A DNA stretch of 64,000 nucleotides from Acidobacteriota bacterium (lineage in GTDB: Bacteria; Acidobacteriota; Thermoanaerobaculia; Multivoradales; JAGPDF01), in contig JACTMI010000009.1 of NCBI GenBank assembly GCA_014584695.1, positions 1-64,000 on the forward strand. The letters are read 5' to 3'. Under the pieces are notes generated by a model. The model saw only the letters and a list, made by a program, of their open reading frames with translations, did no database searches and was not told where the DNA came from. Below, piece after piece: positions 8,726-17,121 of this stretch; within the stretch, counting starts at the first letter, position 1; every line of letters begins with the position of its first letter. Made by a program: the position numbers and the translations under genes.

Positions 8726-8752
8726 GAGCCCCCTCCCCGGGGGCTCCTTTTT
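8726..8752 (+). terminator. Orphan Rho-independent terminator on the plus strand
   Basis: GAGCCCCC at 8726-8733 pairs with GGGGGCTC at 8739-8746 around TCCCC, followed by CTTTTT. The U-tract is on the plus strand, while both flanking genes are on the minus strand. The reverse direction has no U-tract, so it does not serve the LytTR gene ending at 8887. Confidence 0.75.
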
Positions 8753-8886
8753 GTCGCCGGGAAGGCTCGTCGGCTGGTGATCCCGTCAGGACCGTTCGAG
8801 AGCTCTGAGTCGAGAGCTGGCTCGTGCGCCGACGCTCGTGGCTGGCATCCCGGCGGCGGTATGGCGGTGACTCGACCTGGTGCGCT

Positions 8887-9615
8887 TCAGTCTCTCCCGA
8901 GCGCGGCCTTCAGGACAGGCGCGCGTCGCCGGGAGATCGGCACGCGTACACCCGACGCGAGCAGCAGGGACCGCTCACCAGGGCCCCGGCTCTCCACGGT
9001 GCGAACGCAGTCCACGCGCACCATCGCCGAGCGGTGGACGCGAAGGAACCCACTGCTCTTTAGGCGCCGCTCCAGCTGCGCGATCGACTCGCGGTGCAGG
9101 TACCCGGTGCCACCCACCCACAACCTGGCATAGTTGCCCGCCGCCTCGATCCACTCGATGTCGGCCGGGTCGAGGATCACGGTGCCGCGGACCGTGGAGA
9201 CGCGGAATCGCTCGCTACCCCGATGCTGGCCGCCTTCTCGGTGGTTGCTTCGCAGCCAACGTTCGAGCCGGCCGATAGTCGCCGCGAATCGCCGTTCGGA
9301 GACCGGCTTGAGCAGGTAGTCGACAGCCTCGGCCTCGAACGCCTGCACCGCGAACTGCTGGTAGGCGGTGAGGAAGACCGTCAGCGGCAATCGCCGACCT
9401 GCGCGGCGCGCCAGGACGTCGAAGCCGCCGAGGCCGGGCATCTGCACGTCGAGGAACAGCACGTCCGGCGTCTCTCGCTCGAGCAGCTCGAGCACCTCGG
9501 CGCCGTTGCGGCACTCCGCCGTGACGAGGAAGCGAGCGTGGGCTCGCAGCAGCTGGCGGACGCCGCGGCGCGCCGCGGGCTCGTCGTCGGCGATGGCGAC
9601 CGTCCATTCAACCAT
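8887..9615 (-). CDS. LytTR-family response regulator
   Basis: This is a 242-residue regulator. The receiver domain (about 1-120) has the acidic pair in IADDEP, the phosphoacceptor D56 in VLFLDVQMPG, the switch residues in FLTAY and K103 in YLLKPVS. A LytTR DNA-binding domain follows (about 140-240), with the family pattern DPADIEWIEAAGNYARLW and FLRVHRSAMVR. It should be phosphorylated by the LytS-type kinase encoded immediately upstream; the two frames overlap by eight bases at 9608-9615, so expression is coupled. The target genes are not evident. Confidence 0.93.
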   Translation of the reverse strand: MVEWTVAIADDEPAARRGVRQLLRAHARFLVTAECRNGAEVLELLERETPDVLFLDVQMPGLGGFDVLARRAGRRLPLTVFLTAYQQFAVQAFEAEAVDYLLKPVSERRFAATIGRLERWLRSNHREGGQHRGSERFRVSTVRGTVILDPADIEWIEAAGNYARLWVGGTGYLHRESIAQLERRLKSSGFLRVHRSAMVRVDCVRTVESRGPGERSLLLASGVRVPISRRRAPVLKAALGRD

Positions 9616-10699
9616 CGGTGGAATCCGGCTCGAGCTCGCGATACGGCATCCGCAACCGCGCCACGGTACCCCGTGGCTCTCGCGGCTCGACGGCCAGCGT
9701 CGCCGCATCGCCGTAGTGTGCCCGCAGGCGCTCGCGCGTGCTCGCGAGCCCTCCGTCCGGTTGTTCGTCCGCATCGCCGGGCCCCGGGCCATCGTCGGCG
9801 ACCGTGACCTCGAGCATCTCACCTGCCTTGCGCACGAGCACTTCGACCATTCCCGCGTCGGGGCTCCTCGCGACCCCGTGGCGGATCGCGTTCTCGACCA
9901 GATGTTGCAGGGCGAACGCGGGCAGCGCGGCCCCGAGCAGCTCCGGTTCGACCTCGACCCGCGTTCGCAGCCGGTCCGAGAACCGCTCACGCTCGATCTC
10001 GAGGTAGCCGCGCACCAGGTCGAGCTCGCGCGACACCGTGACCTCGAGCTCGGCCTGGTGGAGAGTGCGGCGGAGCAGGTCGCCGAAATGCTCGAGGATG
10101 CGACTCGCACGGGCCGAGTCCCGCTCGCGGACCAGCACGGTGACGGTGTTGAGGGTGTTGAACAGAAAGTGCGGGTGCACGCGGGCCTCGAGCGCGGCGA
10201 GTCGAGCGCTCGCCAGCTGCTCGGCCAGCCGCGCCATGGCGAGCTCCCGCTCACGCAGCTGTCCGAAGTAGCGAAGACCGTGCTCGGCACCGACCAGCCC
10301 CAGGTAGACGGCGACACCGAACGGGAGAGTGATGAACAGCCAGATCGCGAAGTGGTCCGACGGACTGCCCCACAGCTGGCGCGGCAGGAGCGCCGCTTTG
10401 AGCATCGTCCCCGCGGCGGCCCAGGCGGCGGCGAACAGCAGCGCCACGACCAGGTGGACGACGAGGCGCCGCCCCAGGTGAGGTCGCACCAGCGGCAGGC
10501 GGGCAGAGAGCGCGAAGACCGCGGGGGTGAGCGTGGCGTAGATCAGCCAGTCCCCGGCGCCGAAGAGCAGCGCGGGTACGTCGATGCCCGGCTCGCCGCG
10601 GAGACGGCGCTGGGCGAGCTCGTTGACCGCGCCGAGCACCGCCGGGATCAGCCAGGCCGCCGAGACCCACGCCGAGACGCGGAGAGCGTTGCGCTCCAT
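9608..10699 (-). CDS. LytS/YehU-type sensor histidine kinase
   Basis: This is a 363-residue membrane kinase. Four hydrophobic segments lie between residues 10 and 140, then a short coiled region, then the His_kinase motif HPHFLFNTLN with the likely phospho-His at H177. The HATPase part shows HLVENAIRHGV (N box), VADDGPGPGD (G1) and GGLASTRERL (G2). There is no separate extracellular sensor domain, so membrane or cell-wall state may be sensed by the helices. It is co-transcribed with the overlapping LytTR regulator. Confidence 0.93.
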   Translation of the reverse strand: MERNALRVSAWVSAAWLIPAVLGAVNELAQRRLRGEPGIDVPALLFGAGDWLIYATLTPAVFALSARLPLVRPHLGRRLVVHLVVALLFAAAWAAAGTMLKAALLPRQLWGSPSDHFAIWLFITLPFGVAVYLGLVGAEHGLRYFGQLRERELAMARLAEQLASARLAALEARVHPHFLFNTLNTVTVLVRERDSARASRILEHFGDLLRRTLHQAELEVTVSRELDLVRGYLEIERERFSDRLRTRVEVEPELLGAALPAFALQHLVENAIRHGVARSPDAGMVEVLVRKAGEMLEVTVADDGPGPGDADEQPDGGLASTRERLRAHYGDAATLAVEPREPRGTVARLRMPYRELEPDSTDG

Positions 10700-10995
10700 G
10701 CACCAAGACTAGCCTCAATGCTGGCGCCCGCGCGCCCAGCTCGGGGGCGGGCCCGAGGCCATGGCGACGGGCTCGCTCGATGAGCGCGCGAGAGTCGCCG
10801 ACCTCCCCGAACGCAGTCTGCCCGCCGACGCCGAGCGCCTGCTTCGAGGGGCCACCCTCCGGAGTCGGCCGGACAACCGTTCACGTCATCCGAGCTACCG
10901 CTCGTGGATCTCTAATTGACGCTACGTGGCCGCCGACGTACGGTGCCTTCATCGTCGCTCGAGGCGCGAGCCAACGCCGCGCAGGAGGTCCTCGG
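10700..10995. other. Divergent intergenic region with one candidate promoter
   Basis: The gap separates the minus-strand kinase from the plus-strand secreted protein. A plus-strand TTGACG at 10916-10921 with a 17-bp spacer and TACGGT at 10939-10944 is the best promoter candidate, with a good -35 and a poor -10. The first ten bases of the CRISPR repeat (GTCATCCGAG) occur at 10885, without the rest, and are taken as chance. Confidence 0.4.
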
Positions 10996-11625
10996 ATGCG
11001 CACCGCGAAGTGTGTTGTCCTGGTCGGAGCCCTGATTTCACCGCACGCCCTCTCCGCCGAGGCCGCGAGGTCGACCGACTTCGACTACCTCCTGGGCGAC
11101 TGGGAGTTCACGGCGGTGTCCAAGCAGTGGGGGCAGCTGCGCGGTCTGTGGAGCGCGGTCGCCCTCGCGGAGGGGCAGGTTCTCGACGAGTATCGAGTGG
11201 TCGGCGACGAGGGGCAGACGTACTACGTGACGACGACGCTGCGCAATTTCGACCGCCGCTCCGGCGTTTGGGACCTGGTCGGTGCCGACGCGAGCGGTGG
11301 ACTGGGTGATGTCGGCACGGCCCGGCGGGTCGGGGACGAAATGCACATCGAGCAGATCTTCGGTGCCGGCGGCGAGGCGCCCTCGCTGTGGCGAATCCGC
11401 TATCACGCGATCGCCGACGACCGCTTCTCGTGGGTCGCCGATGTCTCGAAAGACGGCGGGACGACCTGGGAGGCGGCGTTCCAGACCCTCGAGGCGCGTC
11501 GCATCGGCCCGCCGCGGCACCTTCCGGCCCTGACGCAGTCCCGACCGGTCGGCCCGGGTCAGACTCTGCCTCCCCCCTCACCGCCGGTCTCGCCGCCGAT
11601 CCAGGCGACGCGGCCTGGCGAGTGA
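10996..11625 (+). CDS. Secreted protein, lipocalin-like in pattern
   Basis: This is a 209-residue protein. The N-terminus is a signal peptide (MRTAKCVVLVGALISPHALSA, cut before EAA). The mature part starts FDYLLGDWEFTAV, a pattern shared by small beta-barrel proteins of the DUF1579 or lipocalin-like type, and continues with alternating beta segments such as DEYRVVGDEG and FSWVADVSKDGGTTWE. The last 35 residues are Pro-rich and probably disordered. The ATG at 10996 is preferred because AGGAGG lies upstream at about 10983. The reaction or ligand is unknown. Confidence 0.75.
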   Translation: MRTAKCVVLVGALISPHALSAEAARSTDFDYLLGDWEFTAVSKQWGQLRGLWSAVALAEGQVLDEYRVVGDEGQTYYVTTTLRNFDRRSGVWDLVGADASGGLGDVGTARRVGDEMHIEQIFGAGGEAPSLWRIRYHAIADDRFSWVADVSKDGGTTWEAAFQTLEARRIGPPRHLPALTQSRPVGPGQTLPPPSPPVSPPIQATRPGE

Positions 11626-11649
11626 AGGACTGCGTGGAGGAGGCCCGCC

Positions 11650-12321
11650 ATGACGGATCGCTCCAGGGCCACCGTCGCTCGCGATGCGATCGAGATCATC
11701 GCTTTTGCAATGGTCGTGGTCGCAGACGCCATGGGGTTCGTGCCGATCACACAGACGATATTCCTGCTCCCCCTGGTCTGGTTGCTCCTCCGCTCGAGGA
11801 ACGAGGGTTGGTCGACGATCGGGTTCCATCGCCCTGGAAACTTGAAACAGGCGATCGTCCTGGGAGTCCTTGCCGGCGTGCTCCTGGAGACGCTTGCAGT
11901 ATGGGTGACGACCCCGGGCATCAGCACGCTCTTTGGCGTGGAGCCGGACTACTCCGCGCTGAAGAGCATCCAGGGTAACCTGAAGTTACTGCTGGTGTTC
12001 TTGGGCCTCTCATGGGTCCTTGCGGCGTTTGGTGAAGAGATCTGCTTTCGGGGCTTTCTGATGAAGCGTCTCGCGCAAGTCCTGGGCGAAACCCGAACAG
12101 CTTGGGTCGCGAGCTTGCTGCTGTCGAGTGTCCTGTTTGGCTGGGGGCATACCGAGCAAGGTGTGTCCGGGTGGGTTCAGGAGGGCTTGAGCGGTCTGTG
12201 GCTCGGAATCCTGTTCTTGGCGACGAAGCGGAATCTCGCCGTACCGATCGTCGCCCATGGGGTTTCGAACTCCCTTGCGTTCGTGCTCATCTACCTGGGG
12301 AAATATCCAGGCCTCGGCTAG
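11650..12321 (+). CDS. CPBP-family intramembrane metalloprotease
   Basis: This is a 223-residue membrane protein of the CPBP (Abi) family, glutamic intramembrane proteases related to Rce1. The diagnostic motifs are present: FGEEICFRGFLMKRL near residue 125 (paired Glu plus Arg), FGWGHTEQG about 40 residues later (His), and VAHGVSNSLAF near the C-terminus (His and Asn). About six to seven hydrophobic helices are visible. Roles in the family include bacteriocin immunity and membrane-protein processing; the substrate cannot be told here. Codon use looks somewhat less GC-biased than that of its neighbours. Confidence 0.9.
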   Translation: MTDRSRATVARDAIEIIAFAMVVVADAMGFVPITQTIFLLPLVWLLLRSRNEGWSTIGFHRPGNLKQAIVLGVLAGVLLETLAVWVTTPGISTLFGVEPDYSALKSIQGNLKLLLVFLGLSWVLAAFGEEICFRGFLMKRLAQVLGETRTAWVASLLLSSVLFGWGHTEQGVSGWVQEGLSGLWLGILFLATKRNLAVPIVAHGVSNSLAFVLIYLGKYPGLG

Positions 12322-12340
12322 TCGCGAGTGCGAGGAACAC

Positions 12341-12736
12341 ATGGCGATCACCGGCATCATCCCTCAGCTCCGGACGATGGACATCGCCTCGTCGATCCGC
12401 TTCTACACGGAGAAATTGGACTTCGTCGTCGAGTTCAACTACCAGGACTTCTATGTCGGGCTCCGGTATGGCGATCTGACCATCCACCTCAAGCGCGTCC
12501 GTGAGCCGGACCCTTCGATCCGGTATGTCGACGATGGTGGCCATCTCCACCTCTATCTTCGAGTTGACGGAGTAGCCGCCTTGGCGGAGCGACTCGAGGC
12601 CGGCGGGGTTCCTCTGGTTCAGAATGTTCACGAGACGCCCTGGGACACGAGGGAGATCGTCGTCCACGACGACCAGGGGCACACGCTCTATTTCGGTGAG
12701 CCCCTGAAACCGCGAGGCCGTGCCGAAGGAGACTGA
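12341..12736 (+). CDS. VOC-family protein (glyoxalase/bleomycin-resistance fold)
   Basis: This is a 131-residue protein with the beta-alpha-beta-beta-beta repeats of the vicinal-oxygen-chelate superfamily: LRTMDIASSIRFYTEKLDF, then YGDLTIHLKR, and in the second half EIVVHDDQGHTLYFGEP. The terminal Glu in YFGE is the usual metal ligand of the family. The start is the ATG at 12341, 20 bases after the CPBP gene. The substrate is unknown. It is followed closely by a second VOC gene, so the two may form a heterodimer or be functionally paired. Confidence 0.85.
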   Translation: MAITGIIPQLRTMDIASSIRFYTEKLDFVVEFNYQDFYVGLRYGDLTIHLKRVREPDPSIRYVDDGGHLHLYLRVDGVAALAERLEAGGVPLVQNVHETPWDTREIVVHDDQGHTLYFGEPLKPRGRAEGD

Positions 12737-12737
12737 A

Positions 12738-13106
12738 ATGGCGGAGAGCGATCACACGCACCACGAGATCGACTACATCGAGGTGGCGGTAACCGACATG
12801 GCCCGCTCGCAGGGGTTCTATTCAGCGGCGTTCGACTGGGAGTTCACCGACTACGGACCCGGCTACGCCGGGATTCGGAGGCGACGAGGAGGCGAAGCCG
12901 GCGGGCTGCGGTTGGAGGCGGCGGTGATCGCCGGTGGGCCGTTGGTCATCCTGTATTCGACGGATCTCGAGTTGACGCTCGCCAGGGTTCGGCGAGCAGG
13001 CGGGGTGGTCAGCCAGGAAATCTTCGCCTTTCCCGGTGGCCGCCGGTTCCACTTCCAGGATCCGAGCGGCAACGAGCTCGCCGTCTGGTCCGATCATGTC
13101 GGATAA
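12738..13106 (+). CDS. VOC-family protein, second copy
   Basis: This is a 122-residue VOC-fold protein, visible as DYIEVAVTDMARSQGFYSAAF at the start, and FHFQDPSGNELAVWSDH at the end with the expected Glu. It resembles the small VOC proteins often annotated as glyoxalase-like. The ATG at 12738 directly follows the stop of the first VOC gene, and an upstream GTG at 12720 would add six residues. Its end overlaps the next gene's start at 13096, so these are one transcription unit. Confidence 0.85.
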   Translation: MAESDHTHHEIDYIEVAVTDMARSQGFYSAAFDWEFTDYGPGYAGIRRRRGGEAGGLRLEAAVIAGGPLVILYSTDLELTLARVRRAGGVVSQEIFAFPGGRRFHFQDPSGNELAVWSDHVG

Positions 13107-13608
13107 TCTGATCACCCGCCTCATTCCGCACCAGGGATGCGTGATCACTTGCGTGGACGATGCCATCGAGGTCGCCGGTTCGGCGATGAACTGGGTGATG
13201 TCCGCGGCCGTCGCCCCGTTTGCCTGCCGCGCGCCGTTCGCCTTCCGGGTCGTCGCGAAGACCGATTCGACCAACTTGCGCATGCACTGGCACCGCGGCG
13301 AGCTGATCTTCAACTGGGAGTGCTCGATACGCGAGTTGCGCGTCCACGATCCCGCCACGGCGGAGCAGCACGGCCTCGAGGGCAAGGGGTTCCTCACGAC
13401 CACCGAATGGCACGACATTCTGTGGGAAATCGGACTCGACCGCATGCGTGTCGTCGTCGATGGCGAGGTGCGTTTCGACCGTGCAGGCGACTATTCAGGG
13501 ATCGAATCCGCTCCGTCCATCGGCCCGTGCTTCGGCAGCACGGTCTCCGTGCGCGAGTTCACGATTACGTCCCTCGGGCAAGTCGCCGCCCGAGTCTCCC
13601 GTGCCTGA
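13096..13608 (+). CDS. Hypothetical protein, beta-rich
   Basis: This is a 170-residue cytoplasmic-looking protein (no signal peptide) whose ATG overlaps the end of the preceding VOC gene. The pattern of alternating strands, with phrases such as TNLRMHWHRGELIFNWE, EWHDILWEIGLDRMRVVVDG and GPCFGSTVSVREFTI, resembles a jelly-roll or concanavalin-like domain used in carbohydrate binding. No catalytic motif was recognised, and the function is unknown. Confidence 0.65.
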   Translation: MSDNLITRLIPHQGCVITCVDDAIEVAGSAMNWVMSAAVAPFACRAPFAFRVVAKTDSTNLRMHWHRGELIFNWECSIRELRVHDPATAEQHGLEGKGFLTTTEWHDILWEIGLDRMRVVVDGEVRFDRAGDYSGIESAPSIGPCFGSTVSVREFTITSLGQVAARVSRA

Positions 13609-13675
13609 AACTCGCCTCGGGGGTGGGTCGACGATCGGGACCGCCGCGGCGAGCGACGGGATACGATCCCGGGCC

Positions 13676-14863
13676 ATGGCGCCCAGCCCTTTCGCGGAGC
13701 TCTGGCCGCTCGACCCGGGCGTCCTGCATCTGAACCACGGCTCCTTCGGCGCCTGCCCGCGCGCGGTGCTCGAGTTTCAGCGCGCGCTCGCCGAGGAGCT
13801 CGAGCGCGAGCCGACTGACTTCCTGGTCCGGCGCCTGCCCGGGCGGCTCGCGGCGGCGCGCGCGGCACTCGGCGCCTTCGTCGGCGCCGCGGCCGACGAC
13901 CTCGCCTTCGTCCCCAACGCGACCAGCGCGGTCAACGCGGTGCTGCGCTCGCTCACCTTCGCCCCGGGCGACGAGCTGCTCACCACCGACCACGCCTACG
14001 GCGCCTGCCGCAAGGCGCTCGACTTCGTCGCCGGCAGGAGCGGCGCGCGGGTGGTCGTCGCGCGGCTGCCGTTCCCGGTGGCGAACGAGGAGGAGCTGGT
14101 GGCGCCAGTGCTCGCGGCGGTGACGCCCCGCACGCGCCTGGCGATGATCGACCATGTCACCAGCCCGACCGCGCTGGTGCTGCCGATCGGGAGGCTGGTG
14201 CCGGAGCTGTCGGCGCGCGGCGTCGAGACGCTGGTCGACGGTGCCCACGCCCTCGGCATGCTGCCGCTCGACCTCGACCGGCTGGGCGCCGCGTTCTACA
14301 CCGCCAATGCCCACAAGTGGCTCTGCGCGCCCAAGGGCGCGGCCTTCCTGCACGTGCGCCGCGACCTGCAGGGCGGCGTCCACCCGCTCACCATCAGCCA
14401 CGGTTTCGATGCCGCGGCGGGCGGGGCCAGTTTCCGCGAGGAGTGGGACTGGACCGGCACGCTCGACCCGACCGCCTGGCTCGCCATTCCCGAGTGCCTG
14501 CGCTACCTGGGCGGCCTGCTGCCCGGCGGGTGGAGCGAGCTCATGGCGCGCAACCGGGCGCTCTGCCGCGAGACGCGGCGGCGCATCGCCACGGCGCTCG
14601 GGGTCGAGCCGCCCTGCCCCGAGGAGATGCTGGGCTCGATCGCCTCGCTGCCGCTGCCCGCCCCGGCGCCCGGCTCCGCCGCGGCGCGGCTCGGGCACGA
14701 GGCGCTGATGAACTGGGCGCGCGAGCGCGGCGTCGAGACCTGGTTCTTCGGCTGGCCCGCCGCGGGCGACAAGGTGGTGCGCGTCTCCGCGCAGCTCTAC
14801 AACGACGCGGGCCAGTACGACCGGCTGGCGGAGCTGCTCACCGAGGCGCTCGGCCGTGCCTGA
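13676..14863 (+). CDS. Class V aminotransferase (isopenicillin-N-epimerase-like)
   Basis: This is a 395-residue PLP enzyme. The N-terminus PLDPGVLHLNHGSFGACPRAV and the PLP-binding elements are typical of the CefD/Csd-like branch of class V: FVPNATSAVNAVLRS, the Asp in TLVDGAHALGMLPLD and the Schiff-base Lys in YTANAHKWLCAPKG. Likely reactions are desulfuration, epimerisation or lyase chemistry on a small amino acid; this cannot be specified from sequence. The ATG at 13676 matches the conserved start. Its last bases overlap the GTG of an APC permease, which suggests the permease imports the enzyme's substrate. A truncated copy lies at 17433. Confidence 0.9.
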   Translation: MAPSPFAELWPLDPGVLHLNHGSFGACPRAVLEFQRALAEELEREPTDFLVRRLPGRLAAARAALGAFVGAAADDLAFVPNATSAVNAVLRSLTFAPGDELLTTDHAYGACRKALDFVAGRSGARVVVARLPFPVANEEELVAPVLAAVTPRTRLAMIDHVTSPTALVLPIGRLVPELSARGVETLVDGAHALGMLPLDLDRLGAAFYTANAHKWLCAPKGAAFLHVRRDLQGGVHPLTISHGFDAAAGGASFREEWDWTGTLDPTAWLAIPECLRYLGGLLPGGWSELMARNRALCRETRRRIATALGVEPPCPEEMLGSIASLPLPAPAPGSAAARLGHEALMNWARERGVETWFFGWPAAGDKVVRVSAQLYNDAGQYDRLAELLTEALGRA

Positions 14864-16187
14864 AGCGCGGCTCGAGCCCCGGCTGGGCGCCTTCGACGGC
14901 GCGATGGTCTTGGTCAGCCTGGTGATCGGCGTCGGCATCTTCCGGACGCCGGCGATGGTCGCCGCCGCGACCGGCGGCGGCGAGCTCTTCCTCGCGGCTT
15001 GGGGGATCGGCGGGCTGGTGAGCGCGGCGGGCGCGCTCACTTTCGCCGAGATCGGCTCGCGCTTCCCGCGCCCGGGCGCCTACTACAAGGTCGTCGCCGC
15101 GAGCTTCCACCCGGCGCTCGCCTTCGCGCTCAACTGGGCGCAGCTGCTGATGCAGGGCGCGGGCGCGGCCGGCGTGGCCTTTCTCGGCGCCGAGTACCTG
15201 CTGGCGCTCGCGCACCCCGGCACGGGGACCGACCCACGCGCGGTGACCGCGACCACCGTCGCGATGCTGGCGGTTCTGCTCGGCCTCAACTTCCTCGGCA
15301 TCCGCAGCGGCGCGCGCGCGCAGAACCTGCTCTCGGGCGCGAAGCTCGTGCTGCTGTTCGTGCTGGCGGCGGCGGGGCTCGCCTGGGCACCGGCCGCGCC
15401 GGCGGCCGTCACCTCCCCCGCCGCCTCGCCGGCGGCGGGGGGGCTGATCGCCGGGCTGGTCGCGGTCTTCTACACCTTCGGTGGCTACCAGCAGACGATG
15501 AACCTGGCCGGCGACCTGCGCCAGCCGCGGCGCACGCTGCCACGCGCGATCGGCTGGGGGATGGCGGCGGTCACGGTGCTCTACCTGGCGATCAACGCCG
15601 CCTACCTGCGCGCCCTGGGCATCGAAGGGATGACGGCGGGCAAGCTGGTGGGCGCCGATCTCGCGCGCGCCGGCTTCGGTTCGCTCGGGCAGACGCTGGT
15701 CTCGGTAGCGATTTTCCTCTCGGCCGCCGGTTTCGTGAACGCCACGATTCTGCAGCTGCCACGCAGCTACCTAGCAATGGCAGAGGACGGCGTGCTGCCC
15801 CGCGCCTTCCTCACGATCCGCCCGGGCGCGCAGACGCAGGACACGGCGCTGGCATTCCTGGCCCTCACCATGATCCTCCCCGCGCTCTTCCTCGGCTCGT
15901 TCGAGAAGCTGCTCCAGTACGTCATGTTCACCGACGCGCTGACGCTGGTGACCGTGGCCGCGACACTCTTCGTGCTGCGCGCGCGGCGGGTGGGGGAGGA
16001 GCGCGGCGACCTGTTCCGGATGCCCGGCTACCCCTGGCTGCCGGCGGCGTTCGTCGCGGTGCTCACCGCGATCGCGGCGCGAGTCGCCTGGCAGGAGCCC
16101 CGGCTCGCGGCGGCGGGCCTCGCCATCCTGGCCGCGGGCTTCCCGCTGTTCGCCCTGGCGCGCCGCCTTTCGACGCGGGGCGCTTGA
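14856..16187 (+). CDS. APC-family amino-acid permease
   Basis: This is a 443-residue membrane protein with about twelve hydrophobic helices. The first helix carries the APC signature MVLVSLVIGVGIFRTPAMVA, in which the unwound GxGIF segment binds the substrate's carboxylate and amino groups. FYTFGGYQQTMNLAGDLRQP, near the middle, matches helix 6 and the following loop. The start is GTG at 14856, overlapping the upstream aminotransferase stop by eight bases, so the two are coupled. The substrate is probably an amino acid. Confidence 0.92.
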   Translation: MPEARLEPRLGAFDGAMVLVSLVIGVGIFRTPAMVAAATGGGELFLAAWGIGGLVSAAGALTFAEIGSRFPRPGAYYKVVAASFHPALAFALNWAQLLMQGAGAAGVAFLGAEYLLALAHPGTGTDPRAVTATTVAMLAVLLGLNFLGIRSGARAQNLLSGAKLVLLFVLAAAGLAWAPAAPAAVTSPAASPAAGGLIAGLVAVFYTFGGYQQTMNLAGDLRQPRRTLPRAIGWGMAAVTVLYLAINAAYLRALGIEGMTAGKLVGADLARAGFGSLGQTLVSVAIFLSAAGFVNATILQLPRSYLAMAEDGVLPRAFLTIRPGAQTQDTALAFLALTMILPALFLGSFEKLLQYVMFTDALTLVTVAATLFVLRARRVGEERGDLFRMPGYPWLPAAFVAVLTAIAARVAWQEPRLAAAGLAILAAGFPLFALARRLSTRGA

Positions 16188-16286
16188 CTGTGGGCCACGG
16201 TGCGCTGGTCTGCGGCGTCGAGGGGGGCGTCTCTCGCGTCCAGGCGACCGCGCTCGCCAGGCCGCTAGCCGCCTGCGTCGCCAAAG

Positions 16287-16817
16287 TCAGGGCAGCGCCG
16301 GTCCAGAGGGCCGAGCGGCGATCGCTAGTCGCTCTCTCAGGAGGCTCGCCAACGAGGCGTCGAGCTCGCTCGCCAGGGCATCGATCTCGGCGCTCGCCGT
16401 CAGTCGCTCGCGCAGTAGCGCGCGAACGAACTCGAAATCGCGCGCGCGACCTGCGAGGAGCTTGCTGACCGCGAGGTCGGCGATCGCGAGGCACCATCCC
16501 ACGCACCCGACGGTTTCGATCCGCACCAGCCGGTCCCGCCATTGCGAGGGGAGTCTGGCCGTCTCGGGTCCGACTCCGTGCGCGTAGTAGCCGTAAGTCT
16601 CGTGAAACGGAGAGAGCTCGCCGATCGAGCCGTCGAGCAGATCCGCCAGCTCCGGCGCGTGCAGCGGGTAGAGATCGACTTCCATCGAGCGCAGCAGGTC
16701 GTCGGGGGCCGCCGGGTAGGAAGCGAGGAGCGCTTGGCTGCCGATCACGACGAAGTCGTTGCGGCTCGTCAGCGCTGCGCTGACCCGCAGGACGTGCTCA
16801 AGCTGCTCGCGGGTCAT
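16287..16817 (-). CDS. Nucleotidyltransferase-like protein (DUF6036-like), possible toxin
   Basis: This is a 176-residue protein resembling small nucleotidyltransferase-fold proteins such as DUF6036 and AbiEii-like toxins. The characteristic pieces are DFVVIGSQALLASYP (Gly-Ser of the active site), followed about 15 residues later by SMEVDLYP with the acidic residue. Later segments LAIADLAVSKLLAGRARDFEFVRALL match the C-terminal helices of this group. It overlaps the upstream partner gene by 20 bases. I infer a two-gene toxin-antitoxin-like module; whether this component is the toxin is unproven. Confidence 0.65.
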   Translation of the reverse strand: MTREQLEHVLRVSAALTSRNDFVVIGSQALLASYPAAPDDLLRSMEVDLYPLHAPELADLLDGSIGELSPFHETYGYYAHGVGPETARLPSQWRDRLVRIETVGCVGWCLAIADLAVSKLLAGRARDFEFVRALLRERLTASAEIDALASELDASLASLLRERLAIAARPSGPALP

Positions 16818-17121
16818 CTCGGAACCGGGCCAGTACGGCCCAGCGCTCGCGCGGCGAGAGGATCCCGGCGAAAGGGCTGCTCTGGCGCAGCCGTTGCCCT
16901 TCTTCTCCGGGATCGAGCAGGGCCGCGCGAATCTCGCTCCATTCGCGCGTCAGCAGTACCCGCCACTCGTCGATCGCCGGCGAGCGCCGAGACGCCGTCC
17001 AACGAGCGCAGTTGCTGCGCGCCACCTCGAGTCCGCGATGTTCGGGATCGGCGTCGATGGCCTCGACGACCGCGCGAGCGAGCGCCAAGCTCCGCCGGTC
17101 GATGGCCTCGTGGTCGCGCAC
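16798..17121 (-). CDS. Small partner protein of the nucleotidyltransferase-like gene
   Basis: This is a 107-residue, mainly helical, charged protein ending SPFAGILSPRERWAVLARFRDD. Proteins with this ending commonly precede DUF6036-type genes, though I know no experimental function. GTG at 17121 is the start. Its end overlaps the downstream gene by 20 bases, an unusually long overlap that argues for obligate co-expression. An inverted repeat at 17138-17156 immediately upstream could regulate the pair. Confidence 0.6.
   Translation of the reverse strand: MRDHEAIDRRSLALARAVVEAIDADPEHRGLEVARSNCARWTASRRSPAIDEWRVLLTREWSEIRAALLDPGEEGQRLRQSSPFAGILSPRERWAVLARFRDDPRAA

Noticed and set aside
8559-8752. 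RNase P RNA, tmRNA, SRP RNA or 6S RNA in the gap by vapBC
   Set aside because: None of their conserved core sequences was found; only generic hairpins are present.
10885-10894. GTCATCCGAG, the first ten bases of the CRISPR repeat, outside the array
   Set aside because: The rest of the repeat is absent and no spacer-like period follows; a ten-base match in 64 kb is plausible by chance.
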